In this document: in pieces, positions 41,565 through 50,913 of the stretch
Numbering within the stretch: the stretch's first letter is position 1
How the letters are laid out: every line of letters begins with the position of its first letter
Assembly (NCBI GenBank): GCA_903899015.1
Contig: CAIUHP010000076.1
Location: forward strand, 1 to 64,000
Reading direction: 5' to 3'
DNA: 64,000 nucleotides
From: an uncultured Armatimonadota bacterium
GTDB lineage: Bacteria; Armatimonadota; Fimbriimonadia; Fimbriimonadales; Fimbriimonadaceae
Notes under the pieces: model-generated
What the model saw: only the letters and a program-made list of their open reading frames with translations
Database searches by the model: none
Told to the model about the DNA's origin: nothing
Made by a program: the position numbers and the translations under genes

Positions 41565-44075
41565 CTAGTGAAGCTTAGGCAAAGGTGGAAGTAAGTAGCA
41601 CGCTTTGGGATCCGATGTGATCCCGAATGGATTAAACATTGACGAGCTAGAACTGTTCGACCGAGTGGATTTGCCAAGCAAGATGAGCTCGATCTGCTTG
41701 CGGCAATCCGCGAGATGGAGAGCGGTCACTTTATCGCCTGCATGATGGGAAGCTTTATCCACTTTGGAAGCTAGGGCGGTTAGAGCATCCCGGGCATAGA
41801 GGCGTAATTCATCCTTTGCGGTACCGTTAATCTTTCGATCGAGCGTATCTAAAAACGTTCGTTGCAGGGCTCGGCGATAGATATCCACCTTGGGAGCAGG
41901 GCTAGCAAGTTCCGACCAAATGCCGTTCGTCAAGTCGGACACAAGCTGAGACACGCGATAGGCTTTAGAGCCGTTGAGAGCTTCGTTATCCATCATCCTT
42001 TGGATTAATGAGCTACTTAGGAGAGCGCTCAAGAAAAGTTGTTGGTCGATGGAAACGCTGAACATCACGCCTTCCGGCTCGATCTTATTAAGGACCTTAG
42101 GTGGGAACATCGTCGGCGACATTCGAAAGCCGTGGTCGAGAATGAACTGAACTGCCTTTGCCTGCTGTTCTGCAGGAACGGGCTGGAAGACATCCGCCCC
42201 TCGACCGGCATGATAATCCGTTTCGACGATGCCGCCGACCAATTCAAGAACGTGGATCAGTTCGGTTAACCGCTGGCCGCGCAGCGCCGCATAGAGTGAA
42301 TTTAGCTTGGTGTAATCGTCGCCAAACTTGGTTCCCGCATCGTAAACGTAATCTTTCATGATGCGATCGATGTTGAGCAAGCCTAGCCGTGCTGCTTCAA
42401 CCGAGTCATCGCCGATTCGCTCACTGACGGACGTGGGGTCTTGGGGATATCGATAGTTTGCAAACCTGAGCCAGGGGGTAGTTACTTGGGCTGATAGCCA
42501 ATGGTCGAGCGTGGACTTCTCCTCATCGGGTGATTTGGCTTCGGGAATGGGTGCGTAACCGTAGTGAATAGCGAATTTATCGTAGGGGCCAATTTTGCCC
42601 ATAAATTGCTTCACTCCATCACCCGGCTGAGCAACGTAATTGAAGCGAGAATAGCTCATGATTGACGCGGCAACTCCGTTCTCCGATGTGAACTTTGGGT
42701 CGCGTAACTGAGCGATGGTGTAGGCAGAACTGGCCTTAAAGTTATGCTCCAGTCCCAGGGTGTGGCCGACCTCGTGGCTGATAACGTATCGCATCAGACC
42801 CCCGATTTTTTCATCTGAGAATGGAAGGTGACGCGCGCTGGGGTCGATGGCGGCAACTTGGGAGAAATACCAAGCTTCCGCTAGCTCCACGACATTGTCC
42901 CAAACGATTATATGCGCCGAAATCGTTTCAGAACTTCTGGGGTCTTGAATGGACGGTCCCATAGCGTTTTGGGTGGTGGATGGAACCCATCGTATTACGG
43001 AGTAACGAACATCTTCAGGATCCCAGTTTGGGTCATCGTCTTTTGTAGGCGCGTCGAGACATGAGATCGCATTCGAGAATCCGGCTGCCTCAAAGGCAGG
43101 GCGCCAATCTTCCACGGCTTTCTTGAGATAAGGACGCCATTTTTCAGGAACCTCTCGGCTCAAGTAGAAGACAATGGGTTTTACAGGATCTGAAATGGCT
43201 TGGTCGGGGAACTTCTTTTCAAGTCGAAATCGGTCGATGAATTCTCGTTGAACGGGTCGGTTTTCTGGACGACCGTACTCGGTAAAACCATTGGTGAAAT
43301 AACCAATTCTGCTGTCCTTCAAGCGGCCCATCATAGGCTTTTCGGGCAGGGCGACGATGCTGTAATGGACGGTGGCGCTGATCGAACTGGAGGTGCTGGT
43401 CCGCACGGGGCCAAACAGACCAAACGATCCCATGCCTGCTCCAAATGTGAGGAACGACCGAACCTCGATATTGTCCTTGTACGCTTTGACGCGGTCGATA
43501 TAGGATCTCGAAAAATCGGCCCCACCCGTGCCAATTGCTTCTCGAACCGAAAAATCTTGAGGATCGCTTGTCAGCAAGCTTGTAACGTCAATGACGGCTG
43601 CTTTGTCTCCATTCTCGGTGAGGACTTCAAACGACATGAGGATTGGCTCAATCGAATTAGCTTCAACAGCTAACTTTCGAGCGCCATCTACTGCGGATCG
43701 AATGCTGAAGTCCACATTTCGTAGATAGATCTTATTCTTGCGTCGCGTGAACTTAATAACTCGCGAGCCAGCAGCCGTGCCGGGGTAGCCGACGTTTTGC
43801 GGAAGTTCAGCAACTTCGGTTTGCCACAGAAGTTCTCGACCGATCATGGCAGGAGGAATCTCGAAGAAAACACGGTCGTCAATTCGGTGGACTTTAAACA
43901 TTCCCGACTGAGAAACCGCATCCTTTGTGATGACATCGGCATATTTTCTCTGGTTGCCAGGGCGACTCGTTTCTTGGTCTGGAAACCCTTGTGGATGTCC
44001 CAACCCGACGAGTGCGGGAGTGCAGATTGCGATGAAAAGGAAACGAAGATTTAGCGCCATGGAGAATGTTTTCAA
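41565..44075 (-). CDS. Secreted zinc metalloprotease of the metzincin group (DUF4953/DUF5117-type)
   Basis: 836 residues with a signal peptide (NLRFLFIAICTPALVGLG). The zinc motif HEVGHTLGLEH at residues 434-444 (HExxHxxGxxH) is complete, followed by ASIMSYSRFNYVA, which places the Met-turn (SIMSY). The preceding part (KVHRIDDRVFFEIPPAMIGR, VIKFTRRKNKIYLRNVDFS) matches the DUF5117/DUF5118 N-terminal region of the family. Likely exported, periplasmic or surface. It is divergent from the S9 peptidase gene, with starts 82 bases apart. Confidence 0.88.
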   Translation of the reverse strand: MKTFSMALNLRFLFIAICTPALVGLGHPQGFPDQETSRPGNQRKYADVITKDAVSQSGMFKVHRIDDRVFFEIPPAMIGRELLWQTEVAELPQNVGYPGTAAGSRVIKFTRRKNKIYLRNVDFSIRSAVDGARKLAVEANSIEPILMSFEVLTENGDKAAVIDVTSLLTSDPQDFSVREAIGTGGADFSRSYIDRVKAYKDNIEVRSFLTFGAGMGSFGLFGPVRTSTSSSISATVHYSIVALPEKPMMGRLKDSRIGYFTNGFTEYGRPENRPVQREFIDRFRLEKKFPDQAISDPVKPIVFYLSREVPEKWRPYLKKAVEDWRPAFEAAGFSNAISCLDAPTKDDDPNWDPEDVRYSVIRWVPSTTQNAMGPSIQDPRSSETISAHIIVWDNVVELAEAWYFSQVAAIDPSARHLPFSDEKIGGLMRYVISHEVGHTLGLEHNFKASSAYTIAQLRDPKFTSENGVAASIMSYSRFNYVAQPGDGVKQFMGKIGPYDKFAIHYGYAPIPEAKSPDEEKSTLDHWLSAQVTTPWLRFANYRYPQDPTSVSERIGDDSVEAARLGLLNIDRIMKDYVYDAGTKFGDDYTKLNSLYAALRGQRLTELIHVLELVGGIVETDYHAGRGADVFQPVPAEQQAKAVQFILDHGFRMSPTMFPPKVLNKIEPEGVMFSVSIDQQLFLSALLSSSLIQRMMDNEALNGSKAYRVSQLVSDLTNGIWSELASPAPKVDIYRRALQRTFLDTLDRKINGTAKDELRLYARDALTALASKVDKASHHAGDKVTALHLADCRKQIELILLGKSTRSNSSSSSMFNPFGITSDPKACYLLPPLPKLH

Positions 44076-44157
44076 GCTACGACGGTCCTTTCTAATACGA
44101 ATGGTTCATGTCTAACTTGTCGAGATATCTGCGATATGGTAGCGTAACCAAGCCACT

Positions 44158-46857
44158 ATGTCGCTCATACCCGTTAGATTTCTTGTTATCGGACTCGTTG
44201 CCGCCTCCATTGGGATCGCATCGGGCCAAGTTAAGCGGACTTTGAAACCCGAAGAAGCGGGTCAATGGGAGACGCTTGCAAGCCCGTTGATTAGTCATGA
44301 TGGCCACTGGCTGAGCTACATGTTGCCGAGAGTTGACGGCGAAGTCCGAATGGTTCTCAAGAACAGTGACGGTCCCGAGAAAGCCGATTTGCCATTTTCT
44401 GCGGGTGGACAGTTTTCGGAAGATTCGAAATGGTTTGGCTATTTGATCGGAGCACCAAAGTCGGTTATCGACAAACTGCGAGAAGAAAAGAAGCCGTTCA
44501 TGACGAAGTTCGGACTCAGAAATCTCGCTTCCGGCACGGAACTTACCTATGAAGGTATTCAGTCGTTCCGTTTTTTAAAGGGCAGCAAGTTTCTACTCTT
44601 AAGTTGCTTCCGAGGTCCCACCAAAATTGAAGGCGGGAGCGATGCCATCGTGGTCAACCTCCAATCTGGCGAATCCTTGACGATCGGGAACGTCACCACT
44701 GCTAATTCTAATGACAAAGGAGATCTTTTGGCCTTTGCGATTCAAAGTGACAGCGGTCAGGCAGGAGTTCAGTTACTGGATCCGTCCACGGGCATTTTAA
44801 AAACAGTATTTTGGGGCAAAGAAAGTGTTTCCAACCTGACATGGGCTGGGAAGGCAGATGCGCTTGCCTTTCTGATTGGGACTCCTAACGAAAAGAAGGA
44901 TGGCAACAGCAACGTCGCATTAATCGCGTCGGATCTCAGGAAGCCTCGTCCTCGCATGGACGCTTTTGATCCCGCGAAACAAAGTGGTTTTCCAAAAGAA
45001 AGTCGCATCCCAGAATTTGGAGGATTTGTTCTCAACGAAGACGGGACGGCCCTCGCATTTGGAACCGCTGAATGGCGTGACAAAAAGAAGCCCGATCCAA
45101 AGCCGCAAGAAAAGGCAGGGGTTGAAGTTTGGAGCACAAAGGCGATTCGTGTGATTCCCCAACAGAAGGTGCAAGCGGGCCAAGACAAACTTAAAACGGC
45201 TCTTTGTGTTTGGCACCCACTTACCAAAGAGTTTCACACCGTTTCTGATGGTAAATATCAACAAGCATTCTTGCTCGCAACCTTCTCGAAGGCGATGCTG
45301 ATCGATCCGATTCCTTATCAGTCACCGGTAACCAACGGAATTTCTTATCACGATATTTACATTGTCAACACCGAAACCGGCCTGAAAACGAAGGTGATCG
45401 AACACACTCAGTGGTTGCCGGTACCTTCGCGAAAGGGAAATTATCTTGCCTACTTCGAAAGAAAGAACTGGTGGTTGTACGATATCAAAGCCGAGAAACG
45501 ATGGTCGATGACCGGCGATCTTCGCGTTCCTTTCGACGACATTGACGATGATCACACCGTTCCGGAGCGTCCACCGGTTGGATCACCCACATGGTTGGCA
45601 AACGACGATGGACTCATTCTGGAAGACAAGTACGATTCCTACCTCTATCGGACAGGGATCAATGCAGTCACTCCGTTGACGAACGGAAGAAAAGACAAGC
45701 AGATCTACCGCTTCTTGGAGCCAATTCCTCGAGAAGAGGGACCGAGTCTGCAAGACCCGTTCTACTTCTCGATCTTCGACGATGAATCGAAGGGGAGCGG
45801 CTTCTACAAATGCGATTCAAAAGGAAAAGGCAAAGTTCTGGTCTTCGATAATGTAACGGTTGGAGGCCTCGCCAAGGCAAAAGATGTTGATCGCATGATC
45901 TTCACGATGAGTTCCTTCGAGAAGTCGACAAATCTCTATGTCACCAACATGGAAATGACTCAGAGCAAGCCTGAGACCAAAACGAATCCACAACAAGCCA
46001 ATTTCTATTGGGGCAAATCCGAGCTAATTACTTATAAGAGTCGATGGGGTGCCGAATTACAAGGAACACTTGTCTATCCTGCGAACTATGTAAAAGGCCG
46101 CACCTATCCGATGGTGACGATCATTTATGAAAAAGAGAGCCAGAGCCTCAACCAGTACATGACTCCAATTGAGTGGAATGCCTACAGTGCCCAAATTCTT
46201 TCGCAAAGCGGATATTTCGTGTACTTACCAGACATTACTTACCAACCTCGAAACCCTGGAAAATCGGCGGTTGATTGTCTTGAACCTGCGGTTGAAGCAG
46301 TGCTTGCAAAGAGGGTTGGGGTCGATTCCACGAAAATTGGATTGATGGGCCATTCATGGGGTGCCTATCAGACTGCATTTGTGACGACTGTCAGCAAAAT
46401 GTTCGCGGTCGGCGTTGCGGGCGCTCCGTTAACGGAACTGACAAGTATGTACAACAGCTTCTATTGGAATGCGGGGCGAACGGACCAAGAGATTTTTGAA
46501 GTCAGTCAAGGGCGAATGGAAGTGCCGTTCTGGGAAGATCCAAAGGTTTATCTGGAAAACTCGCCCGTCTGGCAGTCTAAAAAGCGAACCGCTCCGATCC
46601 TAATTACTTTTGGCGACCAAGACGGCGCGGTTGATTGGCATCAAGGACAGTATCTGTATAACACGCTACGACGGATGGGGAAGAACGCCGTTATGCTCGT
46701 CTATGCAGGTGAAAATCACGGATTAGCTCGCCGCGCAAATCAGCTTGATTATGCTCACCGGGTTCGGCACTACTTGGATGTTTATCTGAAGAATGCAAAG
46801 CCGGAGGCATGGGTAACCGACGATATCCCTTTGCTGAAACAGTTGGACGGTGGCTAA
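44158..46857 (+). CDS. Secreted prolyl oligopeptidase family (S9) peptidase
   Basis: 899 residues. A signal peptide (FLVIGLVAASIGIASG) is followed by a beta-propeller-like region and a C-terminal alpha/beta-hydrolase. The catalytic triad is Ser733 (GLMGHSWGAYQ), Asp822 (FGDQDGAVDWHQG) and His (GENHGLARR, near 853). Such enzymes cleave short peptides. It is divergent from a metzincin, a pairing that would support extracellular protein digestion. It lacks an obvious regulator; a small inverted repeat ATATC-TGC-GATAT sits at 44125-44137 in the shared promoter region. Confidence 0.88.
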   Translation: MSLIPVRFLVIGLVAASIGIASGQVKRTLKPEEAGQWETLASPLISHDGHWLSYMLPRVDGEVRMVLKNSDGPEKADLPFSAGGQFSEDSKWFGYLIGAPKSVIDKLREEKKPFMTKFGLRNLASGTELTYEGIQSFRFLKGSKFLLLSCFRGPTKIEGGSDAIVVNLQSGESLTIGNVTTANSNDKGDLLAFAIQSDSGQAGVQLLDPSTGILKTVFWGKESVSNLTWAGKADALAFLIGTPNEKKDGNSNVALIASDLRKPRPRMDAFDPAKQSGFPKESRIPEFGGFVLNEDGTALAFGTAEWRDKKKPDPKPQEKAGVEVWSTKAIRVIPQQKVQAGQDKLKTALCVWHPLTKEFHTVSDGKYQQAFLLATFSKAMLIDPIPYQSPVTNGISYHDIYIVNTETGLKTKVIEHTQWLPVPSRKGNYLAYFERKNWWLYDIKAEKRWSMTGDLRVPFDDIDDDHTVPERPPVGSPTWLANDDGLILEDKYDSYLYRTGINAVTPLTNGRKDKQIYRFLEPIPREEGPSLQDPFYFSIFDDESKGSGFYKCDSKGKGKVLVFDNVTVGGLAKAKDVDRMIFTMSSFEKSTNLYVTNMEMTQSKPETKTNPQQANFYWGKSELITYKSRWGAELQGTLVYPANYVKGRTYPMVTIIYEKESQSLNQYMTPIEWNAYSAQILSQSGYFVYLPDITYQPRNPGKSAVDCLEPAVEAVLAKRVGVDSTKIGLMGHSWGAYQTAFVTTVSKMFAVGVAGAPLTELTSMYNSFYWNAGRTDQEIFEVSQGRMEVPFWEDPKVYLENSPVWQSKKRTAPILITFGDQDGAVDWHQGQYLYNTLRRMGKNAVMLVYAGENHGLARRANQLDYAHRVRHYLDVYLKNAKPEAWVTDDIPLLKQLDGG

Positions 46858-46866
46858 CGACTGGGG

Positions 46867-47355
46867 CTAAGGCGTATCTTCGACGATCTCGTTCGCCTTA
46901 GCGATCAACGCGATGAAGCTTTGAATGTCTGCTTCAGACTCAAAAGCTTCTTCGCGGATAGGTAAAAATCCCGGAATCCGCGTCCTAATCAGGATCATGC
47001 CTTTCTTTCGCTTGGCTTCTTTGATCTTGAACGTTTCGACTTTGAATCTGAGGCGCTTCCCGTCGAAATATTCACCCAGGAAAGTGATTTCATTTTCATC
47101 AGCTTCAACGTGACATCCGCCTCTGAAGAGGCGACTCGACTTGGCCGTAGAGACGACTGATCGGGCGGGAATGGAAAATGGCCACAGAATTGCCATCGCT
47201 CCGATCATTCGAAGGGCTCCATCTCCGAAAATGACGGCAATGATTCCAAACGCAGGAACCGACGCCACAAACCACCAGAAGCTCCGAAGATATTCCTCAC
47301 TTGCCAGCCAAGCTAGTTCGGTGCGAGAAATGCGATAGACCTTGGTGACAATCAT
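46867..47355 (-). CDS. YcxB-like two-helix membrane protein
   Basis: 162 residues. Two adjacent membrane helices (FWWFVASVPAFGIIAVIFGD, IGAMAILWPFSIP), then a beta-rich tail (FRGGCHVEADENEITFLGEY, KGMILIRTRIPGFLPIREEA). This is the architecture of the YcxB-like domain. It overlaps the preceding gene on the same strand by 4 bases (its ATG inside TGA), forming a pair of related membrane proteins. Function unknown. Confidence 0.6.
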   Translation of the reverse strand: MIVTKVYRISRTELAWLASEEYLRSFWWFVASVPAFGIIAVIFGDGALRMIGAMAILWPFSIPARSVVSTAKSSRLFRGGCHVEADENEITFLGEYFDGKRLRFKVETFKIKEAKRKKGMILIRTRIPGFLPIREEAFESEADIQSFIALIAKANEIVEDTP

Positions 47356-47873
47356 GGATTTACTGACTTGATCAAATTGTACTTAAACAAGCACTGGCGG
47401 AATCTTTGTTCATCGCTTGGAAGGTGAAAGGCTTGCTTGGGAAGGTAAATCACGTTGACAGTTGATTGAAACAGAAGGTAGTAACCTCGGAACTCGGTGA
47501 CTTTGACTATATTTCGAAACGGAACCTGAATGGCGGTTCCGGAAGATGAAGACGAACGGTAGATCTCGTCGTCAAATTCGACTTGCCGACTGCTCCAGAC
47601 TTCGCGATTCAGTCGACTCATGGCGAATTGCCGTAGCGACGACCATCGAGATAGAAGTCCGAGGCCCAAAAGATAGATCCAGAGAAAGCAGGTGCCAGTC
47701 CAGTTTTGAGTGATGACATGCTCGATAAAACAAATCAGGGTGACAACCACGACCTGAAAGAGGAAACTCTTCCATAACCCGTAGATGAACATATCTCGCC
47801 GAAAAGTCTTTGAGTCGAGACTGAAAAGCTCGAGCCGGGTGGGTTCTTCCATTTTTAACGATTCTGCCATACT
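47352..47873 (-). CDS. YcxB-like two-helix membrane protein (paralogue of neighbour)
   Basis: 173 residues from ATG 47873 (ATG at 47900 or 47852 are alternatives). Two helices (FLFQVVVVTLICFIEHVIT and CFLWIYLLGLGLLSRW) and a tail like its neighbour's (QVEFDDEIYRSSSSSGTAI, VPFRNIVKVTEFRGYYLLF, VNVIYLPKQAFHL). This matches YcxB-like organisation. The two are likely tandem duplicates acting together in the membrane. Starts overlap the leader of the divergent hydratase gene. Confidence 0.6.
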   Translation of the reverse strand, partial: SMAESLKMEEPTRLELFSLDSKTFRRDMFIYGLWKSFLFQVVVVTLICFIEHVITQNWTGTCFLWIYLLGLGLLSRWSSLRQFAMSRLNREVWSSRQVEFDDEIYRSSSSSGTAIQVPFRNIVKVTEFRGYYLLFQSTVNVIYLPKQAFHLPSDEQRFRQCLFKYNLIKSVNP

Positions 47874-47880
47874 TCGAACC

Positions 47881-48636
47881 ATGCTCAGAGTGGAGACCAA
47901 CGGGCCCGTTCTCTATGTAACGCTTAATCGTCCGGATGTGCGCAACGCCTTCAACGACGAGCTTATAGACGCCCTGTATGAAACGTTTTCGACCGTCGAT
48001 GAGAGTATTCGAGCCATCGTCCTGTCCGGCGCCGGACAGACTTTTTGCGCAGGTGGTGACTTGAATTGGATGCGCAAGGCGGCGGACTACACCGAAGAAC
48101 AAAACTATGCCGATGCTTTCAAGCTTGCATGGGTCTTTAAAGCCATGGCAGAATGTCCGGCCGTCATTATCGCAAAGGTCTATGGGGCAGCCTATGGTGG
48201 CGGTTGTGGGCTGGTGGCCGCAGCCGACGTTGCAATTGCCAGTCAGGACACTCAGTTTGCATTTAGCGAGGTTCGACTTGGTTTGATCCCGGCCACGATC
48301 TCCCCGTTTGTTATTGAGAAAATTGGTGCGGGGCACGCCAAAGCCCTCTTCACGACGGGTGAAACTTTTAACGCGAATAAGGCATTAACGATTGGCTTGA
48401 TTCACGAAATGGTCCTCTTTTCGGAATTGGGTGGTGCGGTTGAAAAGAAGCTGAAAGCCATCCTGTCGGCGGGCCCCAAAGCAGTTGCGTTGTCAAAGCA
48501 GATCGCTCAGAGTCCGCCCATGACCCCCGAAGAATCCGCTCGGGCCCTCGCGCAAGCTCGAGCCAGCGATGAAGGGAAGGAAGGGGTTGCGGCGTTCTTG
48601 GAAAAGCGCGTTCCTGCATTCAAGGTTCCGCGATGA
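47881..48636 (+). CDS. Enoyl-CoA hydratase/isomerase family, methylglutaconyl-CoA hydratase-like
   Basis: 251 residues. Crotonase fold: FCAGGDLNWMRKAADYTEEQ (oxyanion-hole region; NWMR is characteristic of methylglutaconyl-CoA hydratases of leucine breakdown), then YGAAYGGGCGLVAAADVAIA and FSEVRLGLIPATISPFV. Cytoplasmic. Its stop overlaps the biotin carboxylase start (ATGA), as hydratase and carboxylase genes do in leucine/isovalerate clusters. The acyl-CoA carboxylase partner subunits are not in the window. Confidence 0.85.
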   Translation: MLRVETNGPVLYVTLNRPDVRNAFNDELIDALYETFSTVDESIRAIVLSGAGQTFCAGGDLNWMRKAADYTEEQNYADAFKLAWVFKAMAECPAVIIAKVYGAAYGGGCGLVAAADVAIASQDTQFAFSEVRLGLIPATISPFVIEKIGAGHAKALFTTGETFNANKALTIGLIHEMVLFSELGGAVEKKLKAILSAGPKAVALSKQIAQSPPMTPEESARALAQARASDEGKEGVAAFLEKRVPAFKVPR

Positions 48637-50132
48637 TTCAAAAACTGTTGGTTGCGAATCGAGGCGAGATTGCTGTCAGGGTGATCCGGGCGGCCCGTGA
48701 GATGGGGATTCGAACCGTCGCGGTCTACAGCGAGGCTGATTCTCAGGCGATGCATACCGTGATGGCAGATGAAGCCTATTTCCTTGGAGGTTCGGCTCCG
48801 GCAGAGAGCTATCTGGATGGATCCAAAATCATCGAGATCGCACGTCGTGTCTGTGCAGATGCGATCCATCCCGGCTACGGATTTCTAAGCGAGCGAGCCG
48901 ATTTTAGTGAAGCATGCTCAGAAGCTGGAATCATCTTTGTAGGCCCGTCGGCCGCTTCAATGCGCCGCCTTGGTGCCAAATCCGATGCGAAGGCTCTCGC
49001 GAATGAACAGAACGTTCCTATCGTTCCTGGATGCTTCAAAGTTGGAGCGACCGACCTTGAATTGAAGGTTGCTGCCTCGGAAATTGGCTATCCCGTGATG
49101 CTGAAGGCTTCGGCCGGAGGCGGTGGACGGGGGATGCGTGTGGTCCGATCTTCTGATGACTTTGAATCGGAACTCTCGACCGCTTCCGACGAAGCACTCA
49201 AGTCATTCGGAGATGGCGCGATGATGGTTGAGAAATTGGTTGAACGACCTCGGCATGTCGAGGTTCAAGTATTGGCCGATACCCATGGAAATGTGGCATG
49301 CCTCTATGAACGGGAGTGTTCGCTCCAAAGGAGACATCAAAAGCTCGTCGAGGAAGCGCCTTCGCCGTATCTGATGCGTCACTTGTCGATGTGGGGCGAA
49401 ATGGCCGACTGTGCCAGGCGTCTCGTTCAAGCTTCAGGCTATGTTGGTGCGGGAACGGTTGAGTTCATGGTTGATGAAGCAGAAGGGAAATTTTATTTCC
49501 TTGAAGTGAACACGCGACTCCAAGTCGAGCATCCCGTTACGGAGTCTATAACGGGCTTAGATCTCGTTCAGTGGCAACTTAAAATCGCCTCTGGTCTCCC
49601 TGTAGACATCGATCCTCAATTTATTCAAGGTGATCGCAACGGAATCAAAGGACATTCGATCGAAGCAAGAATCGTTGCCGAAGATCCTGCTTCCGGTTTC
49701 ATCCCGTCGATCGGCAAAATCATCGCGTGGGCGGAGCCGAAAGCGCCCGGCGTTCGAGTTGACACTGGGTTTGGACCAAACGCAGAAGTGACGCGTTTTT
49801 ATGACTCACTCATCGCAAAGGTCATCGTGCATGCCGAAACTCGGCTAGCCGCAATCGAGAAATTAAAGGGAGCCTTGCTCGACTTTCATATCTTGGGCGT
49901 CAAAACAAACATCGGCTACCTAATGGATGTTTTGGACCATCCTGATTTTCGGTTAGGCAACATTGATACTGACTTCCTTCATCGGGAATTTGGGAATTGG
50001 GGAGTCGGCGACGCGATGCCTGAACTAGGGCTGATCGCGAGTAGGGCCCTCTCGCAATCGTCGCAAGCGGTTCCTAACCAAATCTTAACCGGAATTTGGG
50101 ATGAAAAGGATAGTTTCAGGAACACTATCTAA
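48633..50132 (+). CDS. Biotin carboxylase of an acyl-CoA carboxylase, without its biotin carrier domain
   Basis: 499 residues. ATP-grasp biotin carboxylase: KASAGGGGRGM (ATP loop, Gly161-167), HVEVQVLADTHGNVACLYER, CSLQRRHQKLVEEAPSP and EVNTRLQVEHPVTE. It carboxylates biotin in the first half-reaction of methylcrotonyl-, propionyl- or acetyl-CoA carboxylases. It runs past the usual about 450-residue AccC to SQAVPNQILTGIWDEKDSFR, where MccA/PccA proteins would continue into a linker and biotinyl domain, but a stop follows. No AMKM biotin motif is found in the next kilobase, so the biotin carrier is elsewhere or the protein is truncated. Coupled to the hydratase. Confidence 0.85.
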   Translation: MIQKLLVANRGEIAVRVIRAAREMGIRTVAVYSEADSQAMHTVMADEAYFLGGSAPAESYLDGSKIIEIARRVCADAIHPGYGFLSERADFSEACSEAGIIFVGPSAASMRRLGAKSDAKALANEQNVPIVPGCFKVGATDLELKVAASEIGYPVMLKASAGGGGRGMRVVRSSDDFESELSTASDEALKSFGDGAMMVEKLVERPRHVEVQVLADTHGNVACLYERECSLQRRHQKLVEEAPSPYLMRHLSMWGEMADCARRLVQASGYVGAGTVEFMVDEAEGKFYFLEVNTRLQVEHPVTESITGLDLVQWQLKIASGLPVDIDPQFIQGDRNGIKGHSIEARIVAEDPASGFIPSIGKIIAWAEPKAPGVRVDTGFGPNAEVTRFYDSLIAKVIVHAETRLAAIEKLKGALLDFHILGVKTNIGYLMDVLDHPDFRLGNIDTDFLHREFGNWGVGDAMPELGLIASRALSQSSQAVPNQILTGIWDEKDSFRNTI

Positions 50133-50154
50133 TCGACCTAACGTAGTTCTCAAT

Positions 50155-50204
50155 GGGATACGACCCGAGCAACAGAACGGTTTTCCGTTCCGGGTATGTA
50201 TCCC
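50155..50204 (+). promoter_or_regulatory. Strong nested RNA hairpin between carboxylase and DUF6624-like gene
   Basis: Three stacked helices in 50 bases: GGGATAC/GTATCCC (50155-50161 with 50198-50204), ACCCG/CGGGT (50163-50167 with 50191-50195) and GAACGG/CCGTTC (50175-50180 with 50185-50190) around a TTTT loop, with a 7-base bulge. A downstream TTGGGGA could compete for the TCCC arm. It lies 22 bases after the carboxylase stop and 21 bases before the next start. It could be a terminator, an mRNA-end stabiliser, or a leader that gates translation. No known riboswitch class was matched. Confidence 0.6.
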
Positions 50205-50225
50205 ACCGTTGGGGAGAGCTAGGAA

Positions 50226-50810
50226 ATGTCGAATCGATTTCTATCACTGTTTGTGCCTGCGATTTGCGGTTGTCTTGCGGCACTGTCAGTCATCTCGCTA
50301 ACCGAGAGAAGTCAAGCGGTGGTCTACTCCGCTAGCCAGGTCAATCGGGCAGGACACGCCAATTCAGAATTAGCCAACATGGTGGAAGCTTCGAAAGCGA
50401 AATCTGCTCTGAATTCTAAATCACTCTCGCAATCAACTCAAATCCAGATCAAGCGAGTCCACGAACTGTATCAATCCGGGCAAATCCGAACCGGAGTGGA
50501 CTTCCTGAACGCGGCGAAGTTGTTAGTGTCGGGTAAGTCTTCGGAAGACCTGATTTTGGCTCACGACTTGGCTTTACTTGCGATCTCATGCGGTCTCCCA
50601 GAGGCAAAGCCGTTATCTGCGCTCGCCGAGGACCGGTTCCTTGTCAGCATCCACCAACCACCGAGGTTTTCCGTGCCGGTATCTCCAAGTGGAGCACTTC
50701 CTGATGGCAAGGCAGAAGCACTAGATCCCGAGGTTACAAAATTTCACAGGGCGTTACTGGGTGTAAGTACACTATCTAAAACACATATGCGATCTAATGA
50801 TCAACATTGA
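50226..50810 (+). CDS. Exported DUF6624-like protein
   Basis: 194 residues. The hydrophobic N-terminus (FLSLFVPAICGCLAALSVIS) looks like a signal or anchor. The C-terminal part (DFLNAAKLLVSGKSSEDLIL, AHDLALLAISCGLPEAKPLS, ALAEDRFLVSIHQPPRFSV) resembles the DUF6624 pattern of AHxLA...DRxLxxIG. No function is known. RBS: TAGGAAATG. Ends with a non-conserved Ser/Thr-rich tail. Confidence 0.5.
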   Translation: MSNRFLSLFVPAICGCLAALSVISLTERSQAVVYSASQVNRAGHANSELANMVEASKAKSALNSKSLSQSTQIQIKRVHELYQSGQIRTGVDFLNAAKLLVSGKSSEDLILAHDLALLAISCGLPEAKPLSALAEDRFLVSIHQPPRFSVPVSPSGALPDGKAEALDPEVTKFHRALLGVSTLSKTHMRSNDQH

Positions 50811-50913
50811 TTCGGCTGGCAAGTTAAGTCTCAATTCAGAATCGGAGTCGTGTCAAGTGACTGTAAACCCAATGACCCTCTGGGACCATCAGGAAACCGG
50901 CTAAACTCCGATT

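Noticed and set aside
47572-48336. 254-codon frame antisense to the hydratase gene
   Set aside because: It crosses the intergenic region and two real genes; no recognised domain, and the overlapping genes have strong family evidence.
50101-50301. Frame following the carboxylase that might encode a biotin carrier
   Set aside because: The peptide shows no AMKM motif or BCCP fold. It overlaps the hairpin.
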